A DNA stretch of 64,000 bases. Source: Clostridium sp. MCC353 (GTDB lineage Bacteria > Bacillota > Clostridia > Lachnospirales > Lachnospiraceae). The notes beneath the pieces were generated by a model, which was given only the letters and a program-made list of their open reading frames with translations, was not told the origin of the DNA and made no database searches. Position numbers and translations under genes: made by a program. The stretch covers positions 1 to 64,000 of the forward strand of contig NZ_WQPN01000013.1 of assembly GCF_018785315.1 (NCBI RefSeq). The letters are read 5' to 3'. Every line of letters begins with the position of its first letter. Within the stretch, counting starts at the first letter, position 1. Shown one piece after another: positions 42,787 through 50,783 of this stretch.

Positions 42787-43926
42787 TCATGATCCGGAAA
42801 TCACTACCTCGTCCCCGGCCCATTCAAATGTCCCGTTCAGCCCTGCGCCTTCTGTGATCTTCACCATGTAGTCTAAAACTTCCTGGCCGCCGTTTTCCCG
42901 GCCAACCACTTCCGGAACCCCTTCTTTATTCACAATCATGGGAATCCATCTGGTTTCCACAATTTTTTTGTCCCGGATCACGCATTTGGCGATCATCGAA
43001 TAGACGGCTTCCGGGTGGAACGGGTAGGTGGGATAATCCATCAGCGGAACAAATCCAAACCGTTCCATTCTGGTTCTGGCCCAGGCTTCAGGATCGAAAA
43101 CGGAAGTGGCTTTTCCGCTCTTTCTCTTCCAGTGAGGTCCGAGAGACGGCACCCAGGCGATCAGGTTGCAGAGGCCGTGATAAATGGTCTTCCCTTTATA
43201 AACTTCGATCCCATGCATGATGTGGGAATGGCCGCCGAATACCACATCAGCTCCGCATTCAATGGCCGCATAGGATACGACCCTCTCATAATCAGCCAGC
43301 TTTACCGCCTTATGTACCAGTCCTTTATGGAAATACACCGCCACGATGTCGCACTGCTCTTTTAACTCTTTGATCTGCTTCGCCATGGTTTCCAGGGCGC
43401 TCCATTTTGGAAATGTATAGATTTTTTCAGGCGGTCCGCCCGGATTCGCCACCTGCTCCAGATCATAATGGGTGATGATCTCAAGAGGTGCGCTGCCCGC
43501 TTTGTCTTTTCCCGCAAACTGGGGTGCTCCGCCCACGCAGTTATAGTTTAAGAATCCGAAACGGATTCCGTCTTTTTCCATGATTAAAGGCTTCATGGCC
43601 TCTTCTAAGTTCATGCCTCCGCCCACATGAGGCATCCCCTTCTCATCCAGCCATTCCAGGGTGTCCTTCACGCCTTTTTCCCCTGCGTCGTAAATGTGGT
43701 TTCCAGCCATGGTAACCAGGTCAAATCTGGATAACAGCGGTTCCAGATTCTTCCTTTCCCGGTCCAAATCCTCAAGTTCCGGAGCGTCGTCACTGTAAGG
43801 CACCTCTAACTGGGTCAGCACCAGATCCCCGCTTTTCAGCACAGGGTCAATGCTTTTAAAATAATATTCCGGGTTGGCTCCTAATATGGTGTCGCCTCCG
43901 GCCAGCATCACAAAATCCTTTTTCAT
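42787..43926 (-). CDS. CapA-like metallophosphatase-fold protein (3 of 3)
   Basis: The 379-residue paralogue has motifs LAGGDTILGANPE, MAGNHIYDAG and DVVFGGHSHIMHGIEVYKG. The start at 43926 follows AGGAGGAAGT and overlaps the URO-D stop codon as ATGA, so translation is coupled. Together with the next gene it gives two tandem CapA-like proteins, which may form a heteromer or act on two related compounds. No transmembrane segment is visible. Confidence 0.83.
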   Translation of the reverse strand: MKKDFVMLAGGDTILGANPEYYFKSIDPVLKSGDLVLTQLEVPYSDDAPELEDLDRERKNLEPLLSRFDLVTMAGNHIYDAGEKGVKDTLEWLDEKGMPHVGGGMNLEEAMKPLIMEKDGIRFGFLNYNCVGGAPQFAGKDKAGSAPLEIITHYDLEQVANPGGPPEKIYTFPKWSALETMAKQIKELKEQCDIVAVYFHKGLVHKAVKLADYERVVSYAAIECGADVVFGGHSHIMHGIEVYKGKTIYHGLCNLIAWVPSLGPHWKRKSGKATSVFDPEAWARTRMERFGFVPLMDYPTYPFHPEAVYSMIAKCVIRDKKIVETRWIPMIVNKEGVPEVVGRENGGQEVLDYMVKITEGAGLNGTFEWAGDEVVISGS

Positions 43927-44996
43927 ACTTCCTCCTTCCTGTGTTTCCAATAAAACTCCCTGGATTTACAATATAAAATTTCCCTCAGCGCAGGGTGCCG
44001 GTTCGCGGCGAACAGCATATTTTTATCGGGATCAAGCCGGGCTAAACAGTCATCCACCCAGGCTTCCACCTCTTCTTTTGACATGGACGCAGGCAGCCTG
44101 GGATCGATGGTGAATATCATCTGATCGCCGTATTTTTCATACAGTGCCCATTTGTCATTGATCGCCTGGCCGCCCCAGCTGTCCATGCCCGCTTCAATCA
44201 TGACCGGAACCAGGGTTTCTATCTTGCCGCAGCTATGGAAATTAAACCAGATCCCTCTTTTATGGCAGGAATCCACGATCCGTTTCATGTATGGGAGAAG
44301 CATTTCTTCACAGAGTTCCCTGGAATAAAACGCGCTTCTCTGAGCGCCCCAGTCATCGTGGAAGGTGATGTGTTCCACATGGAAATAGGTATGCAGTTTA
44401 TCGATTAACTGGTCATAAAACAGGGCCAGCCGGTCAAACAGCCGGTGCACGCTCTCCTGCTGGTCAGGGTCAATCAGGGCTATTGCCGCATTTTCAAAAT
44501 CGCAGAAAGAGATGAGGCGTTCAAATAAACCGGTGAAAATCGTGGTTCCCGTCAGCCGTTCCGGGTCCTGGAGACACTCATTTTTCGCCCCTTCCGCTTC
44601 CCAGTTCAGGCTGTCTAAGTCGGGGAATTCCAGCCATTTTTCCCACTCGGTGATGTCCGGGATTTTCGGAGCTCCGGGCTTCACCATGGAGCCCCGGGTC
44701 TGGCTGTCATAAATCCAATGGACGCCAAACCAGTCCTCTCCCCCGGCTTCGCTGCTGTCAAACGGCTCCACCTCATTTACCAGCGCTCTGGCGATGTTGT
44801 CTTTTACGATCTTGGGATGAATGGTGTTGATATCGCTTTCCAGCCAAAGGGGGCGCTTCCGGCTGAGAATCCGGATCATGTTCTCCTTGGGCGTAATGGG
44901 GGTTGTATATCTGGTTACCGGTTCATTTCTCAAACCGTAGAGATACGTTCCCCTCGCTGTCAGTTCCTTTTCCCTGTCAAATGGATATGATTCCAT
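43923..44996 (-). CDS. Uroporphyrinogen decarboxylase-fold protein, methyltransferase-like
   Basis: This 357-residue URO-D superfamily protein is not a heme-pathway HemE: it has HSCGKIETL, close to the His-x-Cys zinc motif of corrinoid methyltransferases such as MtaA, and lacks the usual HemE N-terminal signature. Family members transfer methyl groups between corrinoid proteins and thiols or tetrahydrofolate. No corrinoid-binding protein or its activator is encoded in the window, so this role is uncertain. GGAGG precedes the ATG. It heads a three-gene operon with two CapA-like genes, a combination I do not recognise. Confidence 0.8.
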   Translation of the reverse strand: MESYPFDREKELTARGTYLYGLRNEPVTRYTTPITPKENMIRILSRKRPLWLESDINTIHPKIVKDNIARALVNEVEPFDSSEAGGEDWFGVHWIYDSQTRGSMVKPGAPKIPDITEWEKWLEFPDLDSLNWEAEGAKNECLQDPERLTGTTIFTGLFERLISFCDFENAAIALIDPDQQESVHRLFDRLALFYDQLIDKLHTYFHVEHITFHDDWGAQRSAFYSRELCEEMLLPYMKRIVDSCHKRGIWFNFHSCGKIETLVPVMIEAGMDSWGGQAINDKWALYEKYGDQMIFTIDPRLPASMSKEEVEAWVDDCLARLDPDKNMLFAANRHPALREILYCKSREFYWKHRKEEV

Positions 44997-45051
44997 ATAA
45001 ATACCTCCATGCCGGAGCAGTTTATGCGCAAATATTGCTAACGCAAATTTT

Positions 45052-45168
45052 GCGTTGCGAAGGCGCGCGCTGAGAATTTCAGATTCTCAGCTGCGATTCA
45101 AATTTGTGGCTCCGGCACAAATTTGGGTATGAAAAATAAGCCATCAGGATTATTTTTCACACTATCCT
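45052..45168. repeat. Multi-hairpin intergenic repeat, copy B
   Basis: Three consecutive hairpins are visible: CTGAGAATTTCAGATTCTCAG, AAATTTGTGGCTCCGGCACAAATTT, and TATGAAAAATAAG...ATTATTTTTCA. It lies in the 365-bp gap between the CitMHS gene and the URO-D gene and is nearly identical to copy C (63283). A short ATTTTGCG run at its left is the sequence that is tandemly expanded beside copy A. Confidence 0.88.
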
Positions 45169-45205
45169 CCCAGTCATTTTTTAGTTTTCTTTCGTAATCC
45201 ACAAA

Positions 45206-45234
45206 GGACGAAGGTATCCATTCTGCCTTCGTCC
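45206..45234. terminator. Possible terminator downstream of the dehydratase operon
   Basis: GGACGAAGG pairs with CCTTCGTCC across an 11-base loop. The following T run in the minus direction is short (TTTG), so strength is uncertain. Confidence 0.5.
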
Positions 45235-45361
45235 CAAGTGAATCTATCTTTTTTATTCAGTTCTTCCGGCGGGCCAGCGTCAGCATGCATCATGTTTTCA
45301 CATCATCATTCCGTTGGGGTACTCTGTACATCCGCCGGTCATTTCTATTCAAAATGAAACT

Positions 45362-46660
45362 TTAGAATGGAACAATTCCCAGAATGCCTGCAAAAATGGT
45401 TGCCAGAACACTCATGCCGAAAATCCATTTGAAACAATATTTCAAAGCTTCTCCCATCTCAACACCGGCAAGACCCAGAGCCAGATATGGAGACGGTCCG
45501 ATCAGACAGATACCTGCGGACAGACATGCGCCCACTAACAGGGATGCGCAGAGAGCCATCAGAGAACCGCCTACGGTTGTGATTACAGTTGCAAGTACAG
45601 GAGCTAATACCAGGTATACGGTATCGCTTCCTAAGAACATGGATAACGGAACGGACAGCAGTGAAATAATAAAGGTCAGATGGGAACCCATGCTGTCAGG
45701 CAGCAGTGCCAGACATGCGTTAGCCATGCCGTCGATCATACCGGTTCCTTTCATAATACCTACTAAAACACCAATTGCGAAAATGATAACTACCATGTTA
45801 AGAGCGGTTCCGCCATACTGTTTGATCTTGGCAGTCTGCTCTTTTACATTCGGATAGTTTACTACAAGCGCGATTGCAAACGCCAGCATGAAGCCCAGAT
45901 TGGATTTCAATACGCCTGCCAGCATTAAACCGAGGATTACTAATGTGAGAATCATATCAAATGCGATAACACCTTTGCTGACCGTTAATTTAGCCGGCTC
46001 ATCAATGGTCTTCTTCAGTTCCAGGAACTCTGCGTCCGTCATGCCTGCGCCGTTCTTACGCTCTACTTTACCAACCAGGAACGGAAGAATGAAGGACATA
46101 ACGATACAGAATGCCTGCAGCGGAAGGATGAATCTCCACAATTCCTGCGGATCAACTCCGGTAGCTGAGGTCAGACGAAGTACGGATGAACACCAAGGTG
46201 TCATGTTCATGGCTCCGGATGCCGCAACTGCCATTAACAGCATGGCAACCGGACGGATCTTCATCTTTTTGCAGATCGGAAGCATGGTAGGAATCGTGAT
46301 CAGCATGGTAGTCGCACCGGAACCGTCCAGGTGGGAAATACATGCTACGATTACTGTCATGAGCAGTACAATTTCAACCTTGTTTCCAAGGTATTTCATA
46401 ACTTTTTTAACGATTACATCGAACATACCGACGTCGTTCAGGAAGCTGAAATACATAACCGCAAATGCGAACAGCGCGGCGGTATTGAGCACTGACGATA
46501 AGCCATCGCCGATAAATTTATTGATGTCATTTAAACTAAAACCTAAAATCAAAGCTGCAATAACAGGTATTACTACGAAAATCGGCGCCAGTGTGATCTT
46601 TCCCTTCAACAACAGGAAAACCACGATTGCCATCATTATAAAACCTACTGCTGTTACCAT
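45362..46660 (-). CDS. CitMHS-type citrate/carboxylate:cation symporter
   Basis: The 432-residue membrane protein with about 12 hydrophobic segments resembles CitMHS carriers, which import metal-complexed citrate with protons. Motifs are HLDGSGATTMLITIPTMLPI near residue 110 and FLGSDTVYLVLAPVLATV near residue 315, the paired re-entrant loops of the family. GGGGGATA precedes the ATG. It is the last gene of the operon with the CoA-transferase and dehydratase pair, and probably brings in their substrate, a di- or tricarboxylate. Confidence 0.87.
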   Translation of the reverse strand: MVTAVGFIMMAIVVFLLLKGKITLAPIFVVIPVIAALILGFSLNDINKFIGDGLSSVLNTAALFAFAVMYFSFLNDVGMFDVIVKKVMKYLGNKVEIVLLMTVIVACISHLDGSGATTMLITIPTMLPICKKMKIRPVAMLLMAVAASGAMNMTPWCSSVLRLTSATGVDPQELWRFILPLQAFCIVMSFILPFLVGKVERKNGAGMTDAEFLELKKTIDEPAKLTVSKGVIAFDMILTLVILGLMLAGVLKSNLGFMLAFAIALVVNYPNVKEQTAKIKQYGGTALNMVVIIFAIGVLVGIMKGTGMIDGMANACLALLPDSMGSHLTFIISLLSVPLSMFLGSDTVYLVLAPVLATVITTVGGSLMALCASLLVGACLSAGICLIGPSPYLALGLAGVEMGEALKYCFKWIFGMSVLATIFAGILGIVPF

Positions 46661-46699
46661 AAAATATCCCCCTTTTATAGTACTTATATGTACATAACG

Positions 46700-47917
46700 T
46701 TAGATCACTTTTTTAGCCTTTAATTCAGCAAGTTCTTCTGCCGATACGCCTAACAGGTCTTTATAAACTTCTTCATTTGCCTCGCCAAGTGCAGGTGAAA
46801 CTTTATATTCCACATGATTTTCGCTCATTCTCGGCGCAAATCCCGGAATAATCAGATTACCGCGTTCCGGATGTTCTACTTCCAGCATCACGCCGCGCCT
46901 TCTGTAATAAGGATCTTTAGTAATATCGTCACAGTCCAGAACCGCTCCGCATGGAATATCGGCTTTGCACATGATATCCATAGCTTCCTGTTTCGTATGC
47001 TGTCCGGTCCACTCTGAGATAATCGGATTTAAAATGTCACGGTGCTGGTAGCGGGAAGTCGGCGTAGCCATGCGCTCGTCTTCCAGCAGATCTTCTCTGC
47101 CGATCACCTTGCAGAGATTATCGAACTGTTTGCTGCCCGGATGTCTGGAACAATAGATATGCACATAGTCATTCGGTCCAAACGGCTTACATGGATACAT
47201 TCCTGCCGGAGCCACATCCTCTAACGGCATACCGTTTCCTACACGTTTCGGAGGTTTGCCCTGACGGTAGTAAGGTTCCCAGTTGGAGCGGGAGAAACCG
47301 ATCATAACTTCCTGCATTGCCACTTCAATCCTCTGGCCAACGCCCTGTTTTTCTCTCTGGAGAAGGGCTGCGATGATGGAAAGGGCGCACATATATCCGG
47401 AACCGGAATCCGCCACGCTGATACCTGACTGTACCGGCTCTTCGCCCGGCTGTCCGGTAACGGCCACCATACATCCTGTGGCTGTCGCTATGGGGTTAAA
47501 CGCCGGATATTCCGCATATGGGCCGTCCATGCCGAAACCTTTGATCTGGGCATAGATGATCTTGTCATTTATCGCCTTACAGTCTTCGTAGCTGAGCCCC
47601 AGCTTGTCAATGGAACCAGGTCCCATGTTCTCTACCAGCACATCCACTTCTTTTAACAGTTTCTTGATCAACGCGATTCCTTCCGGGGATTTCAGGTTAC
47701 AGGTAATGGAACGTTTATTCATGTTCATTACCACAAACCCCACCGAGTCCTTATCCGGTTCCGCTACGGAATACCTTCCCAGCTCACCTCTTACCGGACG
47801 TTCCACTTTCAGAACTTCCGCTCCCAGCCAGGCCAGTGTCTCCGTACATACGGTTCCTGATTCAAACTGGGTCAGGTCTAAAACTTTGTAGCCTGTTAAT
47901 GGTCCTACACCTGCCAT
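46700..47917 (-). CDS. Family III CoA-transferase (CaiB/BaiF type)
   Basis: The 405-residue CaiB/BaiF enzyme transfers CoA between carboxylates. The catalytic Asp170 is in SGISVADSGSG, the expected position for this family. The N-terminal GYKVLDLTQFESGTVCTETLAWLGAEVLKVERP is typical. It directly follows two 2-hydroxyacyl-CoA dehydratase subunits, the arrangement of FldA-FldBC and HadA-HadBC, where it would charge the 2-hydroxy acid with CoA from the product enoyl-CoA. The CitMHS neighbour suggests a hydroxy-polycarboxylate as acid. Confidence 0.92.
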   Translation of the reverse strand: MAGVGPLTGYKVLDLTQFESGTVCTETLAWLGAEVLKVERPVRGELGRYSVAEPDKDSVGFVVMNMNKRSITCNLKSPEGIALIKKLLKEVDVLVENMGPGSIDKLGLSYEDCKAINDKIIYAQIKGFGMDGPYAEYPAFNPIATATGCMVAVTGQPGEEPVQSGISVADSGSGYMCALSIIAALLQREKQGVGQRIEVAMQEVMIGFSRSNWEPYYRQGKPPKRVGNGMPLEDVAPAGMYPCKPFGPNDYVHIYCSRHPGSKQFDNLCKVIGREDLLEDERMATPTSRYQHRDILNPIISEWTGQHTKQEAMDIMCKADIPCGAVLDCDDITKDPYYRRRGVMLEVEHPERGNLIIPGFAPRMSENHVEYKVSPALGEANEEVYKDLLGVSAEELAELKAKKVI

Positions 47918-47920
47918 TCT

Positions 47921-49240
47921 TTATTTTCCTCCTTTATTAATAATTCTGTTTTCTATGAAATCTTCTACCAGACCGGTCATGGTATCACGGTTCCATTTTC
48001 TGGCGTCAACCGGGTCTGCTTTGAAGATCAGCACCGGAATACCGGCGTCTTCCAATGTTTTCTGGATGAAGTAAGAGCCTTCCACCGCCTGCATACAGTT
48101 CTCAGGAACCATATAAACCACTCCGTCGATCTTGTTATGCTTCGCCTCTTTTAAGAACCACTGGGCGTTCCATGGCGGCATATGGAGGAAATCTTCCATT
48201 CCGATATATCTGGCTGCCAAAGCTCTCAGCGGATCTTCTTCCACATGATAGCGGCGGTAGGCGTCAGCACCCATGGCCAGGTACATACTCCATACAAATG
48301 CGGCTCCGTATTTCTTCTCAAAGTTCTGGTAGAATGCGAAATCATGCCAAAGCCCTCTTCCCAGCCACATCAGACGGTATTTTTCGTTGGGGACGGCCGT
48401 GTGGCCCTCATCCACCATGGCTTTAATCTCTTCATACATGCTCTTTGCATGGTCGGCGGCCCATCTGGTTCCCCGCTGCCACTGAGCCTGCATTACCGCG
48501 TTGATGGTATCCACTACGGTAACCGGAGCCGGGCTTGTTTCTGCGATTAAATCACGGATTTTTGTATACCACTCTTCCTGCTCATTGATCAGGTTCATGA
48601 CTTCTTCCAGTTTGTTGATATCGAACATCTTTCCTGTTTTCATTTCCAGGAAACGGATCAGCTCTTTTAATTCTTCCACCGCGGTATCCAGACGTTCTGT
48701 GTCATAAAGGTTCTCCCAGTCATTCTGAGCCAGATCCCACCAGTTTAACGGAACCTTTCTCGGCACCGTATTTTCCATGGCGTAGAAATCAGCGCCGTGG
48801 TTCTGTGCGAAAAGCTGGAAAATCTTGCCCTGGCAGTCACAGGTTAAGCGGGTGATTGCGATGGTTGGGTCCGGAAGGCCTCCCCATGGCCCGTTTTCTT
48901 TATCTTCCGGGTCCATGCTTTCAGCAAATGCGGTTGCACAGTATGAACAGAGGTCATCCCTGTAACCGGCGTCTCTTAAAAGGCCGTAGTACTTAGGCGC
49001 TTTTCTTTTCGCAGCACAGATGGCTGCCCACCATTGGTTAACCACAAAGGGAATATCCATAGCCCGTAAAACTTCCATCGGCACGTCGGCATTCAGATAC
49101 CCGAAATCTTCTCCTGCCTCCACCCGTTTTCTCAGGCCGGCAAACCATTCTTTCTGATATGCGCTGGCTGTGCCTGTGGCCTTTAAGGTTTTGACCGCGC
49201 GAGGCGGTTCCTGTTGTTTCTTCATCTCTTCTGCCATCAC
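47921..49240 (-). CDS. 2-hydroxyacyl-CoA dehydratase subunit with intact cluster cysteines
   Basis: This 439-residue member of the HgdAB/FldBC/BcrBC family keeps Cys in the three expected zones: DDLCSYC (Cys98, 101), RLTCDCQG (Cys134, 136) and PENCMQ (Cys382). It can therefore hold the [4Fe-4S] cluster that makes a ketyl radical during syn-elimination of water. The start is a GTG at 49240 or the ATG at 49237, both after AGGAGGAG and overlapping the upstream gene's stop codon. The partner is the gene at 49237-50406. The ATP-dependent activator (HgdC/FldI type) is not in the window. Confidence 0.87.
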   Translation of the reverse strand: MMAEEMKKQQEPPRAVKTLKATGTASAYQKEWFAGLRKRVEAGEDFGYLNADVPMEVLRAMDIPFVVNQWWAAICAAKRKAPKYYGLLRDAGYRDDLCSYCATAFAESMDPEDKENGPWGGLPDPTIAITRLTCDCQGKIFQLFAQNHGADFYAMENTVPRKVPLNWWDLAQNDWENLYDTERLDTAVEELKELIRFLEMKTGKMFDINKLEEVMNLINEQEEWYTKIRDLIAETSPAPVTVVDTINAVMQAQWQRGTRWAADHAKSMYEEIKAMVDEGHTAVPNEKYRLMWLGRGLWHDFAFYQNFEKKYGAAFVWSMYLAMGADAYRRYHVEEDPLRALAARYIGMEDFLHMPPWNAQWFLKEAKHNKIDGVVYMVPENCMQAVEGSYFIQKTLEDAGIPVLIFKADPVDARKWNRDTMTGLVEDFIENRIINKGGK

Positions 49241-50406
49241 TGATCTCCTCCTTTCAGGCTGCCGACAAAATCAGCAATTTTCTCTTTCAATCCTTCATTC
49301 TTATCGATCGGATACTGGAGCTGTACAAATGACGCTGCCGGTATTCCCTTTTCGTCCAGAGACTTCTTCTGGGAAGGATAATCCCAGGATGCCGCTTCTT
49401 CGTATTTATTGGTGGCAAATATCACCGCTTCCGCTTTGGCATCGGCCACTTCCCGGTTAAGCGCCTCCACTCTCTGGGACACAAAGGCTTTTTTCGAGCT
49501 GAATTCCCGAAGCATATAACGGTCCACAATGGCTCTGACCGGGTTGTAGTCCATATTATAGTCTCTCTCAAAATACCGGTCGCCCCAGTCGTGGTCTTCG
49601 CTCACGATCACTGCTCCCGTATCTTCAATCATATCATAGAAAGAAGTATCTTCCTGTCCGCTGCCTGTAAAATAAACTCTCGGCCCATTGATAACCGGCC
49701 ATTCCGCAGCGTCTTTCGTCACTTCTTTTACAAGCTTGGTATGCTCTTCCCTGTCCATGAAGAATGCCGCGCCGATGATGACAAGGGCTTCCGATCCGTT
49801 AATATGTACTTCTTCGCCATGGCGCAGCTTCGCCATTTCACGGAGTGCCTGACGGTTTTCATTGCAGACAGCCGCGGCTTTTTTAACAGCTTCTTCTGTT
49901 ATGGCCTTTCCTGCCCAGCTCTCAACAGCTTTCCAGAATATCTTGATGGTATCTTCGTTTCTCACCTGATGCATCCGGTTTCTTGTAAACATCCAGTCGA
50001 TGAATTCTACCGGCGGAAGGTTCTTTCCGATGCCCTGGCGGTGCATTTCCCTTAAATAAAGGTAAATTCTGATGATTACGTCTGTGGAGTTGGATACAAC
50101 CAGGTAATCGATCAGATCACCGTAAGTGCCGTCCACGATCTTTTCGAACTGCGCTCTGACAATGGGGTCAAATGCATATTCCAAATATTTGTCGGTCTCC
50201 TCCAAAGGCTTTCGAGGGTCCGCATAAACATGAACCGGAAACATCCCAGCGGCCATCAGCAGCTCGTCGGGAACATCACAGCCCAGCTCACCAACAATGA
50301 TTTTTCCGTTTTCTTTCTGTTCCAGCAAAACTTTTTCCCGGTTATCGTAGATATCTTTTAAAGCCTGGAAAGCCTTGCTGTCAAGTGCTTCTTTTCTGAT
50401 ACTCAC
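49237..50406 (-). CDS. 2-hydroxyacyl-CoA dehydratase subunit lacking most cluster cysteines
   Basis: The 389-residue second subunit belongs to the same family but keeps only one of the three usual cluster cysteines, Cys43 in LGCDVPDEL. The second zone reads SNSTDVIIR, with Thr108 where Cys is expected, and the third reads NKYEEAASWDYP, with Lys334 and Tyr335 near the expected Cys. The fold marks WDYP and AAGMFPVHVY remain. It probably does not carry a full [4Fe-4S] cluster and may be structural or substrate-binding. It is the first gene of the operon and is divergent from regulator 4. Alternatively it is a non-canonical reductase or dehydratase subunit. Confidence 0.83.
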   Translation of the reverse strand: MSIRKEALDSKAFQALKDIYDNREKVLLEQKENGKIIVGELGCDVPDELLMAAGMFPVHVYADPRKPLEETDKYLEYAFDPIVRAQFEKIVDGTYGDLIDYLVVSNSTDVIIRIYLYLREMHRQGIGKNLPPVEFIDWMFTRNRMHQVRNEDTIKIFWKAVESWAGKAITEEAVKKAAAVCNENRQALREMAKLRHGEEVHINGSEALVIIGAAFFMDREEHTKLVKEVTKDAAEWPVINGPRVYFTGSGQEDTSFYDMIEDTGAVIVSEDHDWGDRYFERDYNMDYNPVRAIVDRYMLREFSSKKAFVSQRVEALNREVADAKAEAVIFATNKYEEAASWDYPSQKKSLDEKGIPAASFVQLQYPIDKNEGLKEKIADFVGSLKGGDQ

Positions 50407-50783
50407 ATAAACACCTCCTGATTATAATCAAAAAACCTGTTGCCTGTTCGTCTTTCTTTTTCTAGCTTAACTATTTTTTAACGAATTTACCATATCCATT
50501 GCGCCCAAAACTCCGCCTTGAGTTTATGTGCACTGTGCACATATCATTTTCTGACGATTGTATTTAAAAAAATACAGGCAAAAAGTCGGATTCTATCGAT
50601 ATGTTCTAATTAATCATTGATTTTTTCCAACTTACTATTTATACTGCATAATAAAGGCTTTTATGAAAAATGAGCGAAATGTATCATCTGCACATCTTAT
50701 TTTTTATTGAGATTTGGAGATATCGTTTCTCCCTTTTTCATTTTTTGTTAATATTTATACAAACTTTTCGAAAGGTTGATTTT
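50407..50783. promoter_or_regulatory. Intergenic control region of the dehydratase operon and regulator 4
   Basis: The 377-bp A+T-rich gap lies between divergent genes. The only clear signal is a perfect palindrome, ATGTGCACTGTGCACAT at 50526-50542 (8-bp arms around one T), about 120 bp before the dehydratase start. The TGTGCAC core recurs in the gaps beside regulators 2 and 3. No gene or repeat was seen in the rest. Confidence 0.6.

Noticed and set aside
43923-44996. HemE of the heme pathway
   Set aside because: The sequence has a methyltransferase-like HSCG motif and no other heme genes are near.
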